Counted from the first letter of the stretch, positions 40,801-51,264 are shown. The stretch is DNA of 64,000 nt from Clostridiales bacterium (GCA_022508345.1 JAFLVK010000002.1:124001-188000), one strand, 5' to 3'. The notes: generated from the sequence alone by a model not told the origin. Translations and numbers: made by a program.

Positions 40801-41034
40801 ATGAATGAGAAAACAAAAGAGAGATTTAGAGAGCTGGTAGATAGTACGGAATTAACAAAAACTGAATGTGCCAGACAAATTGGAATATCCTACACCACTT
40901 TTAATAAAATTTACAGCTATGGAAAATTAACGCGAATTCGTATAGCTTTTCTAGTTGCAAACTATTTTAATATATCCCTAGATTATCTCGCAGGACACAC
41001 AGACGACAAAGAAATAAAAAGCCACCGACATTAA
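40801..41034 (+). CDS. Small XRE/HTH regulator
   Basis: A 77-residue protein with a helix-turn-helix at residues about 20-60: KTECARQIGISYTTFNKIYSYGKLTRI, then LVANYFNISLDYLAG, ending in a charged tail. TAGGAGGTTTTATTAGCAG lies before the ATG, an excellent ribosome site. It is divergent from the 66-residue repressor and shares its operators. GCCACCGAC...GTCGATGGC around the stop could be a weak terminator hairpin. Confidence 0.8.
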   Translation: MNEKTKERFRELVDSTELTKTECARQIGISYTTFNKIYSYGKLTRIRIAFLVANYFNISLDYLAGHTDDKEIKSHRH

Positions 41035-41117
41035 AGTCGATGGCACCTCGCCGGTGAGGCAAGTTAAATAATTCAGTATAAAATTTCCGACAAAAATTAT
41101 ATAAAATTTTTCGTAGG

Positions 41118-41294
41118 TTTGAGGCTGTCAGAAGCAAGCAAGACGAGGCAAGCGCGCAAGAGCTATGCTCGCAGCGGGGAACTGTATTTAGCGTACATAC
41201 TCCACTTCGTTCCGTGGCGTTCGCTTCGCTCGGCTGAGGACCCGCAGGAAAGCGGAGCTTAACATAGTATTGCGTAGCTTATCACCGTCTCAAA
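41118..41294 (-). repeat. Fold-back repeat copy C (177 bp), abutting the topoisomerase stop
   Basis: Begins TTTGAGGCTGTCAGAAGC and ends GCTTATCACCGTCTCAAA; the ends are imperfect inverted repeats. It is about 53 bases longer than copies A and B because of an insertion in the middle that contains CTTCGTTCCGTGGCGTTCGC. The final base touches the stop codon at 41295-41297. It fills most of the gap between the small HTH gene and the topoisomerase gene. Confidence 0.8.
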
Positions 41295-43793
41295 CTATTC
41301 TTTGTCGGAGGAAGTGCAATACCGTAATACCTTTGCTACGGCTATACCACCGCGTTTGCCTTGCGGAAGCTTGCCCTTGTGGTTTTTGCCCTCAACACTT
41401 ACGTCACCGCTGTCCACTACAAGGGTAGACGCTTTGTCGTAGATTGCAATCTTAAACGGTGTGCCGTTCATGTAGCTTGCAAAGGCAATGTCCGAGCCGT
41501 TGTTGCCGAACTCGATACCCTTTGCACCCTTACAGTTGCGGGCGTGCTTGGTGATTTCCGTGACGGGAAGGCGTTTCATAAAGCCCTTGTTGGTCACCAT
41601 CAGCGCTTCGCCCTTGTCCTTGACAACCTGTCCACCAAACACGATATATTCGGCATCGCCAAGATTGATACAGCGTACACCGCCTGCAACCCTGCCCTGA
41701 AGCGGAATTTCGCTCACGTCAAAGCGTGTGCAGCCACCGCGGTTGGTAACGTAGAAAATTTCAGTATTGGGCTTGATTACTTCTACCTTGAACACTTCGT
41801 CGCCGTCCTTGCCCTTGTAGCCTTGGAACACCGACTTCAGCAGTTGGTATTCGCTCCACTCCGAGCGCTTGATGTAGCCCTGGCGTGTGTAGATGAGCAG
41901 TTCGCCTCTTGGTTCTTCGTCCTTGCCCAATACAAATGCGGAAACGGGAATTTCACCCTTTTGCGCCTCGGGGAACACCTGCGACAGGCTAAGTCCTGCA
42001 TCGCGGTATCTAATTTCCGGCAGCTCCCCAACAGTGATACGGAAGCAGTTACCCAAGTTACTGAAGAACATAACTTTGGCGTCCGTTTGAGCCTCCACTG
42101 CACGCGTGAGCAGGTCTGCCGTGGTGGAACCGATAGCATCCTTTTGCGACAGGTTGAAGTTTTTCAACGGGATACGCTTGATTGTGTAATCTGCAGCAAT
42201 ACCCACCACAACCGTTTCAACGGGTTTCTCGTCCGTTTCGCTGGGAACAACAACGTCCTCAACAGATTTGCATATTTCCGTTTGGCGCGGAGTTTTGTAG
42301 TTGCGCTTGAGGGTGGACAGCTCCGACTTGATAAGCTCCATTTGTTCGTGCTTGCTGTTAATGATAACATTCAAGCGTGCAATTGTCCTTTCCAGTTCCT
42401 GCAGTTCGTTGACAAGCTTGTTTACTTCCAGCTTGGTGATACGTGCAAGACGTAAATCCAGTATTGCCTGCGCCTGACGTTCACTTAGCTCGAAGCGCGC
42501 ACGAAGCTTAGCCCTTGCATCCGACGTTGAGGACGCGTTTTTGATGATTTGTACCACTTCGTCGATGTTTTGTACGGCGATAACCAAGCCTTGAACGATA
42601 TGAGCGCGTTCCTTGGCTTCTTCCAGCTCGAACTTGCTGCGGCGAAGAATTACGTCACGTTGATAGGAAACGTAGTAGGCAATGATGTCCAGTAGCCCCA
42701 TAAGCTGCGGTTTGCCGTCCGCAATTGCCACCATGTTGATACCGTAGGTCATCTCCAGCTGCGAGTATTTGAGCAGATTTTTTATCATGATGTTTACGTC
42801 ACAGTCCTTGCGCAGCTTGATTACGGCGCGCAATCCTTCCTTGTCGCTTTCGTCCACTATTTCGGAAATGCCCTGGAACATCTCCTTCTTTTCGTCCTTG
42901 AGTGCGGCAATCTTTATCAGCATATCCGCTTTGTTCACGCCGTAGGGAATTTCCGTAATGACAATGTTACGTCTGTCGGCATTGCCCACTTCAACGTGCA
43001 TCTTGGCGCGGATTGTAATCTTGCCTTTGCCCGTTTCGTACGCCTGTAGCAGCCCTTCACCGGGGATAACGTGTCCGCCGGTGGGGAAATCGGGCCCCTT
43101 GATGATCTTCATCATGGCGTTCAAGCTAATACGGTTGTTGTCGATAAATGCTATTGTTCCGTCGATAACCTCGGCGAAATTGTGAGGCGGAATGTTGGTA
43201 GCAAGCCCTACCGCAATACCCGTTGCGCCGTTTACCAACAGATTGGGGAAGCGCCCCGGCAGCATATCCGGTTCCTTGGTTGTGTCGTCGAAGTTGCGCG
43301 ACCAACGTACGGTGTCCTTTTCGATGTCACGCAGCAGCTCTATCGCTACGGGTGACAGCTTAGCCTCGGTGTAACGCATTGCCGCAGCGGAATCGCCGTC
43401 GATGTTACCGAAGTTACCTTGACCTACAATCAAGGGCACATTCATAGAAAATGGCTGAGCCATGCGCACCATTGCATCGTAAATGGAGCTGTCGCCGTGC
43501 GGGTGGTAACGTCCCATGCAGTCACCCACAATACGCGCAGATTTGCGTGTGGGCTTTTCGGGAGTGTTGCCCTGCTCGTACATGGAGTACAGTATACGGC
43601 GCTGTACAGGCTTCAAGCCGTCCTCTACGCGCGGAAGGGCACGGTCCAGTATAACGTGCTCTGCGTAAGGCATCATGGATTCGTGCATGACTACTTCCAT
43701 AGGTCTGGTAAGCAGATTGGAGCCGTCCTCCATTTTTTCTATTTCGCTACGCGCCATATAATTGAATAAATCTTCTTGATTATCGTGCTTCAT
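41295..43793 (-). CDS. Type II DNA topoisomerase subunit A (ParC/GyrA family)
   Basis: An 832-residue breakage-reunion subunit. The catalytic Tyr lies in [12 protein letters not shown]; the quinolone region reads [41 protein letters not shown] follows. The C-terminal part has beta-pinwheel repeats. A canonical GyrA box QRRGGKG is not seen; the matching stretch is [10 protein letters not shown], degenerate. This suggests topoisomerase IV or a second gyrase-like pair rather than the main gyrase. It lies 17 bases after the subunit B gene and ends against repeat copy C. Confidence 0.9.
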   Translation of the reverse strand: MKHDNQEDLFNYMARSEIEKMEDGSNLLTRPMEVVMHESMMPYAEHVILDRALPRVEDGLKPVQRRILYSMYEQGNTPEKPTRKSARIVGDCMGRYHPHGDSSIYDAMVRMAQPFSMNVPLIVGQGNFGNIDGDSAAAMRYTEAKLSPVAIELLRDIEKDTVRWSRNFDDTTKEPDMLPGRFPNLLVNGATGIAVGLATNIPPHNFAEVIDGTIAFIDNNRISLNAMMKIIKGPDFPTGGHVIPGEGLLQAYETGKGKITIRAKMHVEVGNADRRNIVITEIPYGVNKADMLIKIAALKDEKKEMFQGISEIVDESDKEGLRAVIKLRKDCDVNIMIKNLLKYSQLEMTYGINMVAIADGKPQLMGLLDIIAYYVSYQRDVILRRSKFELEEAKERAHIVQGLVIAVQNIDEVVQIIKNASSTSDARAKLRARFELSERQAQAILDLRLARITKLEVNKLVNELQELERTIARLNVIINSKHEQMELIKSELSTLKRNYKTPRQTEICKSVEDVVVPSETDEKPVETVVVGIAADYTIKRIPLKNFNLSQKDAIGSTTADLLTRAVEAQTDAKVMFFSNLGNCFRITVGELPEIRYRDAGLSLSQVFPEAQKGEIPVSAFVLGKDEEPRGELLIYTRQGYIKRSEWSEYQLLKSVFQGYKGKDGDEVFKVEVIKPNTEIFYVTNRGGCTRFDVSEIPLQGRVAGGVRCINLGDAEYIVFGGQVVKDKGEALMVTNKGFMKRLPVTEITKHARNCKGAKGIEFGNNGSDIAFASYMNGTPFKIAIYDKASTLVVDSGDVSVEGKNHKGKLPQGKRGGIAVAKVLRYCTSSDKE

Positions 43794-43810
43794 TTGCCTT
43801 TTCCCCCGCG

Positions 43811-45775
43811 TTAAACAAGTTTGTCAAAGAGAGCGTCGCTATCTTTGTTGAAGTCGGCGTTTTCCGTGATGTACGCCTTGCGCGCGTCAATCTGGTCGCC
43901 CATGAGCGTGGTTACCATACGTTCCGCTTCGGAGAAGTTTTCGATTGTAACACGCATGAGGGTACGAGTTTCGGGATTCATTGTTGTTTCCCACAGCTGT
44001 TCGGCGTTCATTTCGCCCAAACCCTTGTAACGCTGAAGGTCATATCCTCTGCCAAATTCCTGCACTACTTCCTGAAGCTCAGCGTCGTCGTAAGCATAGC
44101 GCACCTTGTCCTTTTTGGAAATCTTGTACAGCGGCGGCATGCCGATATAAACGTGCCCCTCAGTGATTAGCTCGCGCATATAGCGGAAGAAGAATGTGAG
44201 CAGTATTGCCCTGATGTGTGCGCCGTCTTGGTCGGCATCGGACAGTATGATTATCTTGTCGTATTTGAGGTCGTTAATGTTGAAGTCCTCTTCGCCGATA
44301 CCCGTATCAAGTGCGGAAATGAGCGAACGTATTTCCTCATTTGCAAGCACCTGGTCTATCCGTTTACGTTCGGCGTTCAAGGGTTTTCCGCGAAGGGGCA
44401 AAATTGCCTGGAAACGGCGATTGCGCGCCTGCTTTGCGGAGCCACCTGCCGAGTCGCCCTCTACGATAAACAGCTCGTTTTTGGAGGGGTCCTTGCCCGT
44501 ACTGCTTGCCAGCTTACCGACAAGAGTTGAGTTGAAAATGCTGTTCTTTTGGCGGGTGACTTCCTTTGCCTTGCGGGCAGCCTCACGCACCTTAGCAGAT
44601 TGTATCGATTTTTTGATAATAGCCTCTGCTACGTCAATGTTGTTGTTTAGCAGCTCGTTAAATGCTTCCGTTGCCAACGCCTCGCAGGCAATACGCGCTT
44701 CGACGTTACCCAGCTTTGTCTTGGTCTGTCCCTCGAACTGAACATTTGCCATCTTGACGGACATAACAAGGGTAATACCCTCGCGGAAGTCTTCACCGAT
44801 AAGGTTCTCCTCTTTGGCTTTCAGGAAGTTTTTGCTACGGGCGTAGTCGTTCATAACCTTGGTCATGGCGGTCTTTAAGCCCGTTTCGTGCATACCGCCC
44901 TCACCCGTCGGGATGTTGTTGACGTAGGAAATGAGATTTTCCGTGTAGCTTGATGTGTATTGGAAGGCAAACTCCAGCTGCAAAACATCGTTTTTGCCAC
45001 TCCAGTACATTGTCTTCAAGTGTAGCGGCGTTTTGTTTTCGTTGAGATACTGCACGAAGTCGACAAGTCCGCCCTCGTAGCAGAAAGTTTCGGTCTTGAC
45101 GTTGCCGTCGTCATCCTGACCGCGTTCGTCTGTGAGAATAAACGTGATGCCCTTGTTGAGGAAAGCAAGCTCCTTGATACGCTTGTGTATCACTTCGTAG
45201 TCCATTTGGATATTTTTGAACACACGGCTGTCGGCAAGGAACGTGATAGTAGAGCCATGCTCCTTGGTGGGTCCAACCTGTGTAAGCTTGTCCATGGGTA
45301 CACCGCTAAGCACCTTTTTGGTTTCGGGGTCCTGCGGGCTGTGGAAATGCTGCACATATTCAAAACCACCCTTCTTTACCGTTACGGTCAGCCAAGCGGA
45401 AAGCGCGTTGGTAACGCTTGCGCCTACGCCGTGCAGTCCGCCGGAATACGCGTAGTTGTCGTTGTTGAATTTGCCGCCTGCGTGAAGTTGCGTAAATACA
45501 ACTTCCACACCGGAAATTTTCAACTGCGGATGCTCGTCAACAGGGATACCGCGCCCGTTGTCTGATACCGTTACGCTACCGTCGCGGTGCAAGGTTATCT
45601 CAACGCGATCGGCGAAGCCGTTTGTAGCTTCGTCAACAGCGTTGTCTACTATCTCCCACAACAGGTGATGAAGTCCGTTTCTGCCCGTTGTACCGATGTA
45701 CATACCGGGACGCATACGCACCGCGTCCAGCCCCTCCAACACCTGGATATCTTTTGCTTCGTAAGATTTGCTCAC
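43811..45775 (-). CDS. Type II DNA topoisomerase subunit B (ParE/GyrB family)
   Basis: A 654-residue ATPase subunit. GHKL motifs are [38 protein letters not shown]; the TOPRIM domain holds [18 protein letters not shown] and [12 protein letters not shown]; the [10 protein letters not shown] motif is near the end. The reading frame has an ATG at 45790, but GGAGGA is placed 7 bases before GTG 45775, which I prefer. Sequence just upstream can form a GC-rich hairpin (CCTCGCCG ... CGGATGAGG-like) in the leader. It is the first gene of the two-gene operon. Confidence 0.92.
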   Translation of the reverse strand: MSKSYEAKDIQVLEGLDAVRMRPGMYIGTTGRNGLHHLLWEIVDNAVDEATNGFADRVEITLHRDGSVTVSDNGRGIPVDEHPQLKISGVEVVFTQLHAGGKFNNDNYAYSGGLHGVGASVTNALSAWLTVTVKKGGFEYVQHFHSPQDPETKKVLSGVPMDKLTQVGPTKEHGSTITFLADSRVFKNIQMDYEVIHKRIKELAFLNKGITFILTDERGQDDDGNVKTETFCYEGGLVDFVQYLNENKTPLHLKTMYWSGKNDVLQLEFAFQYTSSYTENLISYVNNIPTGEGGMHETGLKTAMTKVMNDYARSKNFLKAKEENLIGEDFREGITLVMSVKMANVQFEGQTKTKLGNVEARIACEALATEAFNELLNNNIDVAEAIIKKSIQSAKVREAARKAKEVTRQKNSIFNSTLVGKLASSTGKDPSKNELFIVEGDSAGGSAKQARNRRFQAILPLRGKPLNAERKRIDQVLANEEIRSLISALDTGIGEEDFNINDLKYDKIIILSDADQDGAHIRAILLTFFFRYMRELITEGHVYIGMPPLYKISKKDKVRYAYDDAELQEVVQEFGRGYDLQRYKGLGEMNAEQLWETTMNPETRTLMRVTIENFSEAERMVTTLMGDQIDARKAYITENADFNKDSDALFDKLV

Positions 45776-45960
45776 TTGTTTTTCCTCCATACCTCGCCGC
45801 GTACACCGCCGATGAGGCAACTAGTATAATGTATAATGATATTTAATTATATACATATATACTATATCATAAACCGTTTGCATTTGCAAGCAAAATTTTT
45901 ATATTTATACACTGAATTTAAGCCTTTTTTTGTGTTAAAAATGATTATACAGAATTATTT

Positions 45961-46026
45961 GCATAAATATCATTTTTTACGCATAAATATACACACTGTA
46001 TGCATATTTATTCACATATGCATATG
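45961..46026. other. Cluster of GCATAAATAT-type repeats in AT-rich intergenic DNA
   Basis: Between the topoisomerase operon and the RyR protein gene lie GCATAAATAT (45961), GCATAAATAT (45981), and the inverted ATGCATATTTAT (46000), then CACATATGCATATG. The whole 45791-46050 stretch is strongly AT-rich and holds no gene. It carries the topoisomerase promoter at its left side. Confidence 0.45.
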
Positions 46027-46049
46027 TATCGCACAGGTAATTTGCAACA

Positions 46050-46081
46050 AAGAAGCCTCCCCAGTAAAAGGGAAGGCTTTG
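46050..46081. terminator. Terminator of the RyR-domain gene
   Basis: AAGCCTCCCC and GGGAAGGCTT form a stem with a short loop; T-rich sequence follows on the minus strand. It could work in both directions. Confidence 0.75.
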
Positions 46082-46097
46082 TTAACTTGTGTAGAGG

Positions 46098-48275
46098 CTA
46101 AGTGCGCGGTACAATTTTGTACCCGTTGTGGGTGAGTAACCAGTAGGCATCGTCCATAAGTTGATAGTCGTACTTGATTACGTCCTTGTCCAATTCGCTT
46201 GCGTTGTCGCGCTTGGACACAAGCTTGCGAAATTCCACCAGCCCGTCAAATGTGGTCAGATTGCCGTGCCTGCGCAATTGGTAGCTTTTGCCGTTGGTGT
46301 ACTTTTGCTCGCCGTCAACAACCGTTGTTTCGCCCACTATTTGCGCTATCGTTGCCGGTATCATGCCCTTGCTTATCATAAAGGAATTCCAACGGTAATG
46401 CTCAAGTATTGCTAGGTTTTTGCGTAGCGACTCGGGGAAATGCAGGGTGTATTTGACTACCTTTTTGTCCAAGATGTCGCTACTTGTCATGTACTCCACA
46501 GCGTCGTTTGTAGCATAGCGCTTGAGATACTCCTCTTCGCTAAGCGCTTTGCGTTCGTCATTCACTTCGCAGTACTCTAAGCCTATCATGTTTAGCTTGG
46601 AGCGCAGGCTCAAACAGCCGTACAGGTTTGATTCGCGCTCGATTTGGTTTTTCTGTTGGAACCAATCTCTATTTGCCTGATATTTTGTGGTGAGATACAA
46701 ATCTAAATCTAACGCTTTGCCGCTTGTTATCTGATATTCCAGTGCGTAAATTTCGTTGCGCATGTGAGCCATGCGGAATATCTTGTCGCGCACAATTTCG
46801 TCGATGTTGTATACGTCCGTTTTCTCGTCGCCGAAAACAAAGCAGTTTTCATCATTGAGTAAATGCTCGTCCTTTTTCCAGTCCTTTACGCGAACAAATA
46901 TCACAAGGTTGGTAATACCCCACTCGCGACGTTTGGCAATCAGCTTCTGTGCCATGTCGATATTTTCCAAGTCCGACCCAAAGGCAATAATTGCGAAATT
47001 GACGTCCGCCTCACTTCTGCTGACCACACTGCGAATATTGTTGTAAAATTGCGTATCGTTTATATCCAGGTGATAGTACTGCTCGCTTGCGGGCAGCTCG
47101 GGCATGGGCAAGTAATCTTTTGCATTGACGTCGCCGCACTCGTTGCGCAAACGGTAGTAGCTGTGATTTAAATTCTTGTTGTTTTCGGCGGAAACTCTGT
47201 CAAAGATGTGGTACCTAACGGGCTTGAGCTGGGCGCCGTTACCGCCCTCGGTAATAAATTGATTGTTGGCAACGGACGTTAAGAAAATCTGTTGGTTAGT
47301 CTTGCCGAAGCCAATCATACACACGTTGATGTCCACGCCTGCCTTTACGCACGCCGTGCTGTAATCGATGTGGCGCTCGTCCATAAATTTCGTAAATGGG
47401 TAGCGGTCGATAAAGCCTATTGCTACCTTTTGATATCTGTTTATGTAGCGGATACAGCCGTTGCTTCGCTCGACAATATCGTTGTAGATATCGGCATATT
47501 GCGGATTGCCGAATACGCAAATACGCAAGCGGTTGTACAAATCTCTGCGCTGCCCGTCCTCAATGGACTTAATTTGGTCGATAAACGCATTGCACAAGGA
47601 TATGTTTTTGTCGTCGTTCTCGGTGTTGACAATCACCGTATGCACGACAGCCTTTTTGCTGACACTTGCAAGTATTTGCACGATTAGCGCATTGAAGTTT
47701 CTGCAACAGTTGTAGTAGATCTTGCGCACATACATTGCATAGCAATCGGCATCCGTAATGTTATCGGCAATCAACTTGCTGCACTGGCTGTCACTTTGGT
47801 AGATGTTAACGCTGTTGGCGTTGTAGCCAAATATGTACAGCTTATCTTTCTTGGAAAAGCGTGCCTTGACAGTTTGCCTCCACTGCCAAAAACGCTGCCC
47901 AATAAGCGATACAGTAAACATAAACGCATTTACCGCAACTAGCACAAAGCAGTAGTAAATGGTAATTTTGTAAAAGACGTTCGCCTGCATCAAGGCATCT
48001 ATCGTTTCAACGGAATACTTGAGCACAACAAGGTTTACAACCTGCCCAAACGTACTCATTGCAGCATTGACAACATTTGCCCCACTGTACAAATATCCCA
48101 TGAAGTACAACGGCAACGCCGATATAAATATTACGATACATTTTCCCTTTTTGAAGCTGCGTATGTATGCGATACGCTCCGCCCTGCCTTTAACAACAAG
48201 ACTTACCGCGACGAAAACAACCTCCGCGGTAAGCAAGGCAAAACAAAGCGCAATAAATATGTCGTAAATTAACAT
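46098..48275 (-). CDS. Membrane protein with Rossmann (TrkA-N-like) domains and C-terminal RyR domain
   Basis: A 725-residue protein. Three membrane helices lie at about 4-28, 48-66 and 102-127. Three Rossmann-like starts follow: KLYIFGYNANSVNIYQS near 146, INVCMIGFGKTNQQIFLTS near 320 and VNFAIIAFGSDLENIDMAQ near 445. The C-terminus (about 610-722) matches the RyR repeat: ESLRKNLAILEHYRWNSFMISKGM, RRHGNLTTFDGL and YDYQLMDDAYWLLTHNGYKI. Prokaryotic RyR domains are thought to bind nucleotide-like ligands. The combination suggests a ligand-sensing membrane protein; its function is not established. Confidence 0.7.
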   Translation of the reverse strand: MLIYDIFIALCFALLTAEVVFVAVSLVVKGRAERIAYIRSFKKGKCIVIFISALPLYFMGYLYSGANVVNAAMSTFGQVVNLVVLKYSVETIDALMQANVFYKITIYYCFVLVAVNAFMFTVSLIGQRFWQWRQTVKARFSKKDKLYIFGYNANSVNIYQSDSQCSKLIADNITDADCYAMYVRKIYYNCCRNFNALIVQILASVSKKAVVHTVIVNTENDDKNISLCNAFIDQIKSIEDGQRRDLYNRLRICVFGNPQYADIYNDIVERSNGCIRYINRYQKVAIGFIDRYPFTKFMDERHIDYSTACVKAGVDINVCMIGFGKTNQQIFLTSVANNQFITEGGNGAQLKPVRYHIFDRVSAENNKNLNHSYYRLRNECGDVNAKDYLPMPELPASEQYYHLDINDTQFYNNIRSVVSRSEADVNFAIIAFGSDLENIDMAQKLIAKRREWGITNLVIFVRVKDWKKDEHLLNDENCFVFGDEKTDVYNIDEIVRDKIFRMAHMRNEIYALEYQITSGKALDLDLYLTTKYQANRDWFQQKNQIERESNLYGCLSLRSKLNMIGLEYCEVNDERKALSEEEYLKRYATNDAVEYMTSSDILDKKVVKYTLHFPESLRKNLAILEHYRWNSFMISKGMIPATIAQIVGETTVVDGEQKYTNGKSYQLRRHGNLTTFDGLVEFRKLVSKRDNASELDKDVIKYDYQLMDDAYWLLTHNGYKIVPRT

Positions 48276-48290
48276 ATATTTCTCCCGAAA

Positions 48291-49193
48291 TTATCCTAAG
48301 TATCTATCTAACCATTCCACCACGTCGTCGTAAACCTGCTGCTTGCAACGCTCGTTGAGTATTTCGTGACGTGCGCCGTCGTACAAATGCAGCGTGACGT
48401 CCTTTGAACCCACCTTGTCGCAATAGAACTTGTGCAGCTTCTTTACGCCCTTTCCGTAGCTGCCTACAGGGTCGTCGCCGCCTGCAATAAGCAGCAATGG
48501 CTTGTCCGTATCTATCTGTGAGTAAAATTCGTTTCTGTACAGGTTCCTGATTCCGTTCATGAAGCTGCGGTAAAAGTTAGCCGAGCAAACAAAGCCGGAC
48601 ATTTCGTCGTCGTTGTACTTTTTCACTTCCGCCTCTTCACGGTTGAGCCAAGCATTTTCACCGGGGAACTTCTTTTCGTACATCTTGAAGGACAGGTTTA
48701 CAATTAGCTGTGCGGGGTATCTGCCACCCTTGTGCCTGCACATACTGCTGGCAATCACGCGGCACAGGCTGAAGCTTGCGCCCTTCATGAAGTTGGAACC
48801 GCATACGATAAAGCCGGCAACATCAGGATGCTCCTCTATCACCGCCTGGGTGATGAAGCTACCGTAGCTGTGCCCCATCATGAACAGGGGCAAATGCCAC
48901 TTCTCACGGCAGTAGTCCAGTATTGCAAGCTGGTCCTTGACGTTGTTCGTCCACATGTCTCCTTCTTCGTAGCCAAGGCTGTCCTTGGCAGCGGTGAGGC
49001 CGTGTCCGCGGTGATCGTTCATTACTACAATGTAGCCGCGCGAATTGAGATACTGCGCAAAGTCGTCATATCTAGCGGAGTGCTCTGCCATGCCGTGAGC
49101 AATCTTTACAACTGCCTTGGGCTTGGTGACGTTGTCCCAAACGTAAAGCTGTACTTCTCTGCCATCGTGAGACGTGAAACGGGATAAATTCAT
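48291..49193 (-). CDS. Alpha/beta hydrolase, monoacylglycerol lipase/lysophospholipase type
   Basis: A 300-residue soluble hydrolase of the serine aminopeptidase S33/Hydrolase_4 group. HGMAEHSARYDDFAQYL is the oxyanion/HGxxEHS motif; the nucleophile Ser is in FMMGHSYGSFI; Asp is in LLIAGGDDPVGSYGKG; His is in DGARHEILNE. This set is typical for monoacylglycerol lipases and lysophospholipases. No signal peptide is present. AAGGTGG precedes the ATG. It is directly upstream, in the same direction, of the RyR-domain gene start by 15 bases and may be co-transcribed with it. Confidence 0.87.
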   Translation of the reverse strand: MNLSRFTSHDGREVQLYVWDNVTKPKAVVKIAHGMAEHSARYDDFAQYLNSRGYIVVMNDHRGHGLTAAKDSLGYEEGDMWTNNVKDQLAILDYCREKWHLPLFMMGHSYGSFITQAVIEEHPDVAGFIVCGSNFMKGASFSLCRVIASSMCRHKGGRYPAQLIVNLSFKMYEKKFPGENAWLNREEAEVKKYNDDEMSGFVCSANFYRSFMNGIRNLYRNEFYSQIDTDKPLLLIAGGDDPVGSYGKGVKKLHKFYCDKVGSKDVTLHLYDGARHEILNERCKQQVYDDVVEWLDRYLG

Positions 49194-49322
49194 AGTTGCA
49201 CCACCTTGTATAAAGTTAGTTTAATTGTACGATATAAGCGTCCAAAAGTCAAGAGCCGATATTGGCAAGCGCGAATGTTATTCGCCATAATATTATGTAG
49301 CCAAACTACATACAATATGTCT

Positions 49323-50345
49323 ATGAAGATAGTATTTAGCGGAGGCGGCACGGCAGGTCACGTCACGCCCAATTTAGCGCTCATCGAGCAACTTTCAACG
49401 GAAGAAATCTACTACATCGGCACCAACGGAATGGAAAAGGAACTGACCGCATCTTATGTGGAAAAGGGAAAGATAAAAGAGTATCGCGAGATATCCGCGC
49501 ACAAGCTGCAACGCAAGCTTACGCTCAGCAATCTTGCGCTACCCTTCAGGCTGGTAAGGAGCGTACGCGAAGCAAAAAAGCAGCTTCGTGAAATTCGCCC
49601 CGACGTAATTTTCAGCAAGGGCGGTTACGTTGGGCTGCCCGTAATTATTGCAGGCAAACAACTCAAGATTCCCACTGTCATTCACGAAAGCGACATGTCG
49701 CTTGGCTTGGCAAACAAGATATGTGCACACTTTGCCAACGACTTTTTGGCAGCATTTCCTTGCGACAAACGCGCAAATGTTGTGGGGCTGATAATCCGCG
49801 ACGAGATACTGCACGGCGACAAGCAAAAAGGACTGCACACAATGGGGTTTGACGGAAGCAAGCCCGTTCTGCTTGTTACAGGGGGAAGCCTGGGCGCAAA
49901 GGCGCTAAACGACGCCATCTGCAATTGCCCACAGTTAGCCGACCGCTTTGATATTTTCGTCATCACAGGCAAAAACAAACGCATAGACTGCGAATTTGTA
50001 AAACAGACGGAATTTGTTACCAACATGAACGATTTGTACGCGGCAACGGACGTATGTCTTACGCGGGCAGGCTCCAATACGCTTGCGGAGCTGACGTTAG
50101 CGGAGGTTCCCTTTGTAACAGTACCCCTCACAAAGCAATCGCGCGGGGAACAGGTCAAGAATGCGCAATGGTTTGCAGAAAGAGGTTGCGGCTTGAAGCT
50201 ATCGGAAGAAAACCTTGCCGAAAAATTGCCAAAGGCAATCAACACCGCATACGACAACCGCACTGCTATCCAAACCAAACAGCGCGCGCAAAAAGCGCTT
50301 TACGGCACAGACAAAACAGTAGCGGAAATTTTGAAATACAAATAA
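49323..50345 (+). CDS. murG: UDP-N-acetylglucosamine-N-acetylmuramyl-pentapeptide transferase
   Basis: Peripheral membrane GT28 glycosyltransferase that makes lipid II, 340 residues. MKIVFSGGGTAGHVTPNLAL is the N-terminal lipid I motif; GGYVGLPVIIAG and the Firmicute form HESDMSLGLANK follow; VLLVTGGSLGAKALN and the donor-binding TRAGSNTLAEL complete the fold. The start is uncertain: ATG 49317 and ATG 49323 are both in frame, neither with a Shine-Dalgarno sequence. The gene stands alone, outside a dcw cluster. Confidence 0.93.
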   Translation: MKIVFSGGGTAGHVTPNLALIEQLSTEEIYYIGTNGMEKELTASYVEKGKIKEYREISAHKLQRKLTLSNLALPFRLVRSVREAKKQLREIRPDVIFSKGGYVGLPVIIAGKQLKIPTVIHESDMSLGLANKICAHFANDFLAAFPCDKRANVVGLIIRDEILHGDKQKGLHTMGFDGSKPVLLVTGGSLGAKALNDAICNCPQLADRFDIFVITGKNKRIDCEFVKQTEFVTNMNDLYAATDVCLTRAGSNTLAELTLAEVPFVTVPLTKQSRGEQVKNAQWFAERGCGLKLSEENLAEKLPKAINTAYDNRTAIQTKQRAQKALYGTDKTVAEILKYK

Positions 50346-50346
50346 A

Positions 50347-51264
50347 CTACTCTTCTCTGTTTACGCTTTGTATGCTTTTGCAGCGTTCAATAACGGCAAG
50401 GCGCAAACGCTGGGGCTTTTCCACGCGAACGCCGTCGCCAAGGGAGAGAATGCGGTTGACAAGAATTTCGTCATACGGTAGGGTTGCGCGCGCAAGGTAG
50501 TTTTCCCCCATCTTGACAACGGAGTTGATACCCAACCACTCTTCACAGGCGGAAAGCGCACTGTTTTCCACCGTGAGTATCACCTCGCACATTTCCTTGC
50601 CCTTCAGTACGTCCGTTTTGATTACACTACTGTCCGCCTGGAACTGTCTACCGCTAAAGCGTTCACCTATATCCAGCTTGACAATGCGGGACACCTTGAA
50701 ATATCTGAAGCCCTTTCTAAGCCGGCAAAAGCTGTACACGTACCAAGCGCCATCCTTCAAAATGAGGCAGTACGGCTCAATGACACGTACGCTATCGGCG
50801 CCGTCCTTGGAGTGGTACTCAATGTGGCACAGCTTTTTTTGCGCTATGCAGTCGGAAATAAGGCTGACCATGTCTCCCACTGCCGTATCGCCGCCGTCCA
50901 CAATGAACTGCTCGCTTTTCAACACTGTTGCATTGCTGTGCGAACGGTACAGCCCTTTCAGCTTTTGTGTGGCTTGGCGCGTGACGTCGTCCTGTATTGA
51001 ATTACTTTGCAGGCTAAACACAAGGCGCTCGTACTCCTCCTGCGTGAAGTAGGTAGCTTTTAGCTTGTAGTTTTCCACTATCCGCCAACCGCCACCGCGA
51101 CCAAGGCAGCTTTCGATTGGCACACCGCCCTCCGACAGCATCGCCATGTACCTGTACACGGAGCGAACGGAAATTTCGTATTTTTGCGCAAGCTCTTCGG
51201 CGCGGACAAGATTGTCGGCAGAAAGCAACGTGGACAACATACCTACAAGAATGGGAATTTGCAT
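50347..51264 (-). CDS. WYL-domain transcription regulator (YafY/DeoR-type HTH)
   Basis: A 305-residue regulator. The N-terminal winged helix is ADNLVRAEELAQKYEISVRSVYRYMAMLSEGGVPIES; GRGGGWRIVENY links it to the WYL part, where the domain signature appears as AWYVYSFCRLRKGFRYFKVSRI. WYL domains bind small ligands or single-stranded nucleic acid. It is divergent from a 57-residue gene, and two TGACA-N6-TGNCA dyads lie between them, one over the partner's -35. It converges on murG with one base between the stops. Confidence 0.88.
   Translation of the reverse strand: MQIPILVGMLSTLLSADNLVRAEELAQKYEISVRSVYRYMAMLSEGGVPIESCLGRGGGWRIVENYKLKATYFTQEEYERLVFSLQSNSIQDDVTRQATQKLKGLYRSHSNATVLKSEQFIVDGGDTAVGDMVSLISDCIAQKKLCHIEYHSKDGADSVRVIEPYCLILKDGAWYVYSFCRLRKGFRYFKVSRIVKLDIGERFSGRQFQADSSVIKTDVLKGKEMCEVILTVENSALSACEEWLGINSVVKMGENYLARATLPYDEILVNRILSLGDGVRVEKPQRLRLAVIERCKSIQSVNREE

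Noticed and set aside
41361..42455. 364-codon plus-strand open frame inside the topoisomerase A gene
   Set aside because: Shadow of a clearly coding conserved gene on the other strand.
41295..45775. The main gyrase gyrB-gyrA
   Set aside because: The GyrA box is degenerate and there is no dnaN-recF neighbourhood, so I kept the neutral type II topoisomerase call; it could still be a gyrase paralogue.
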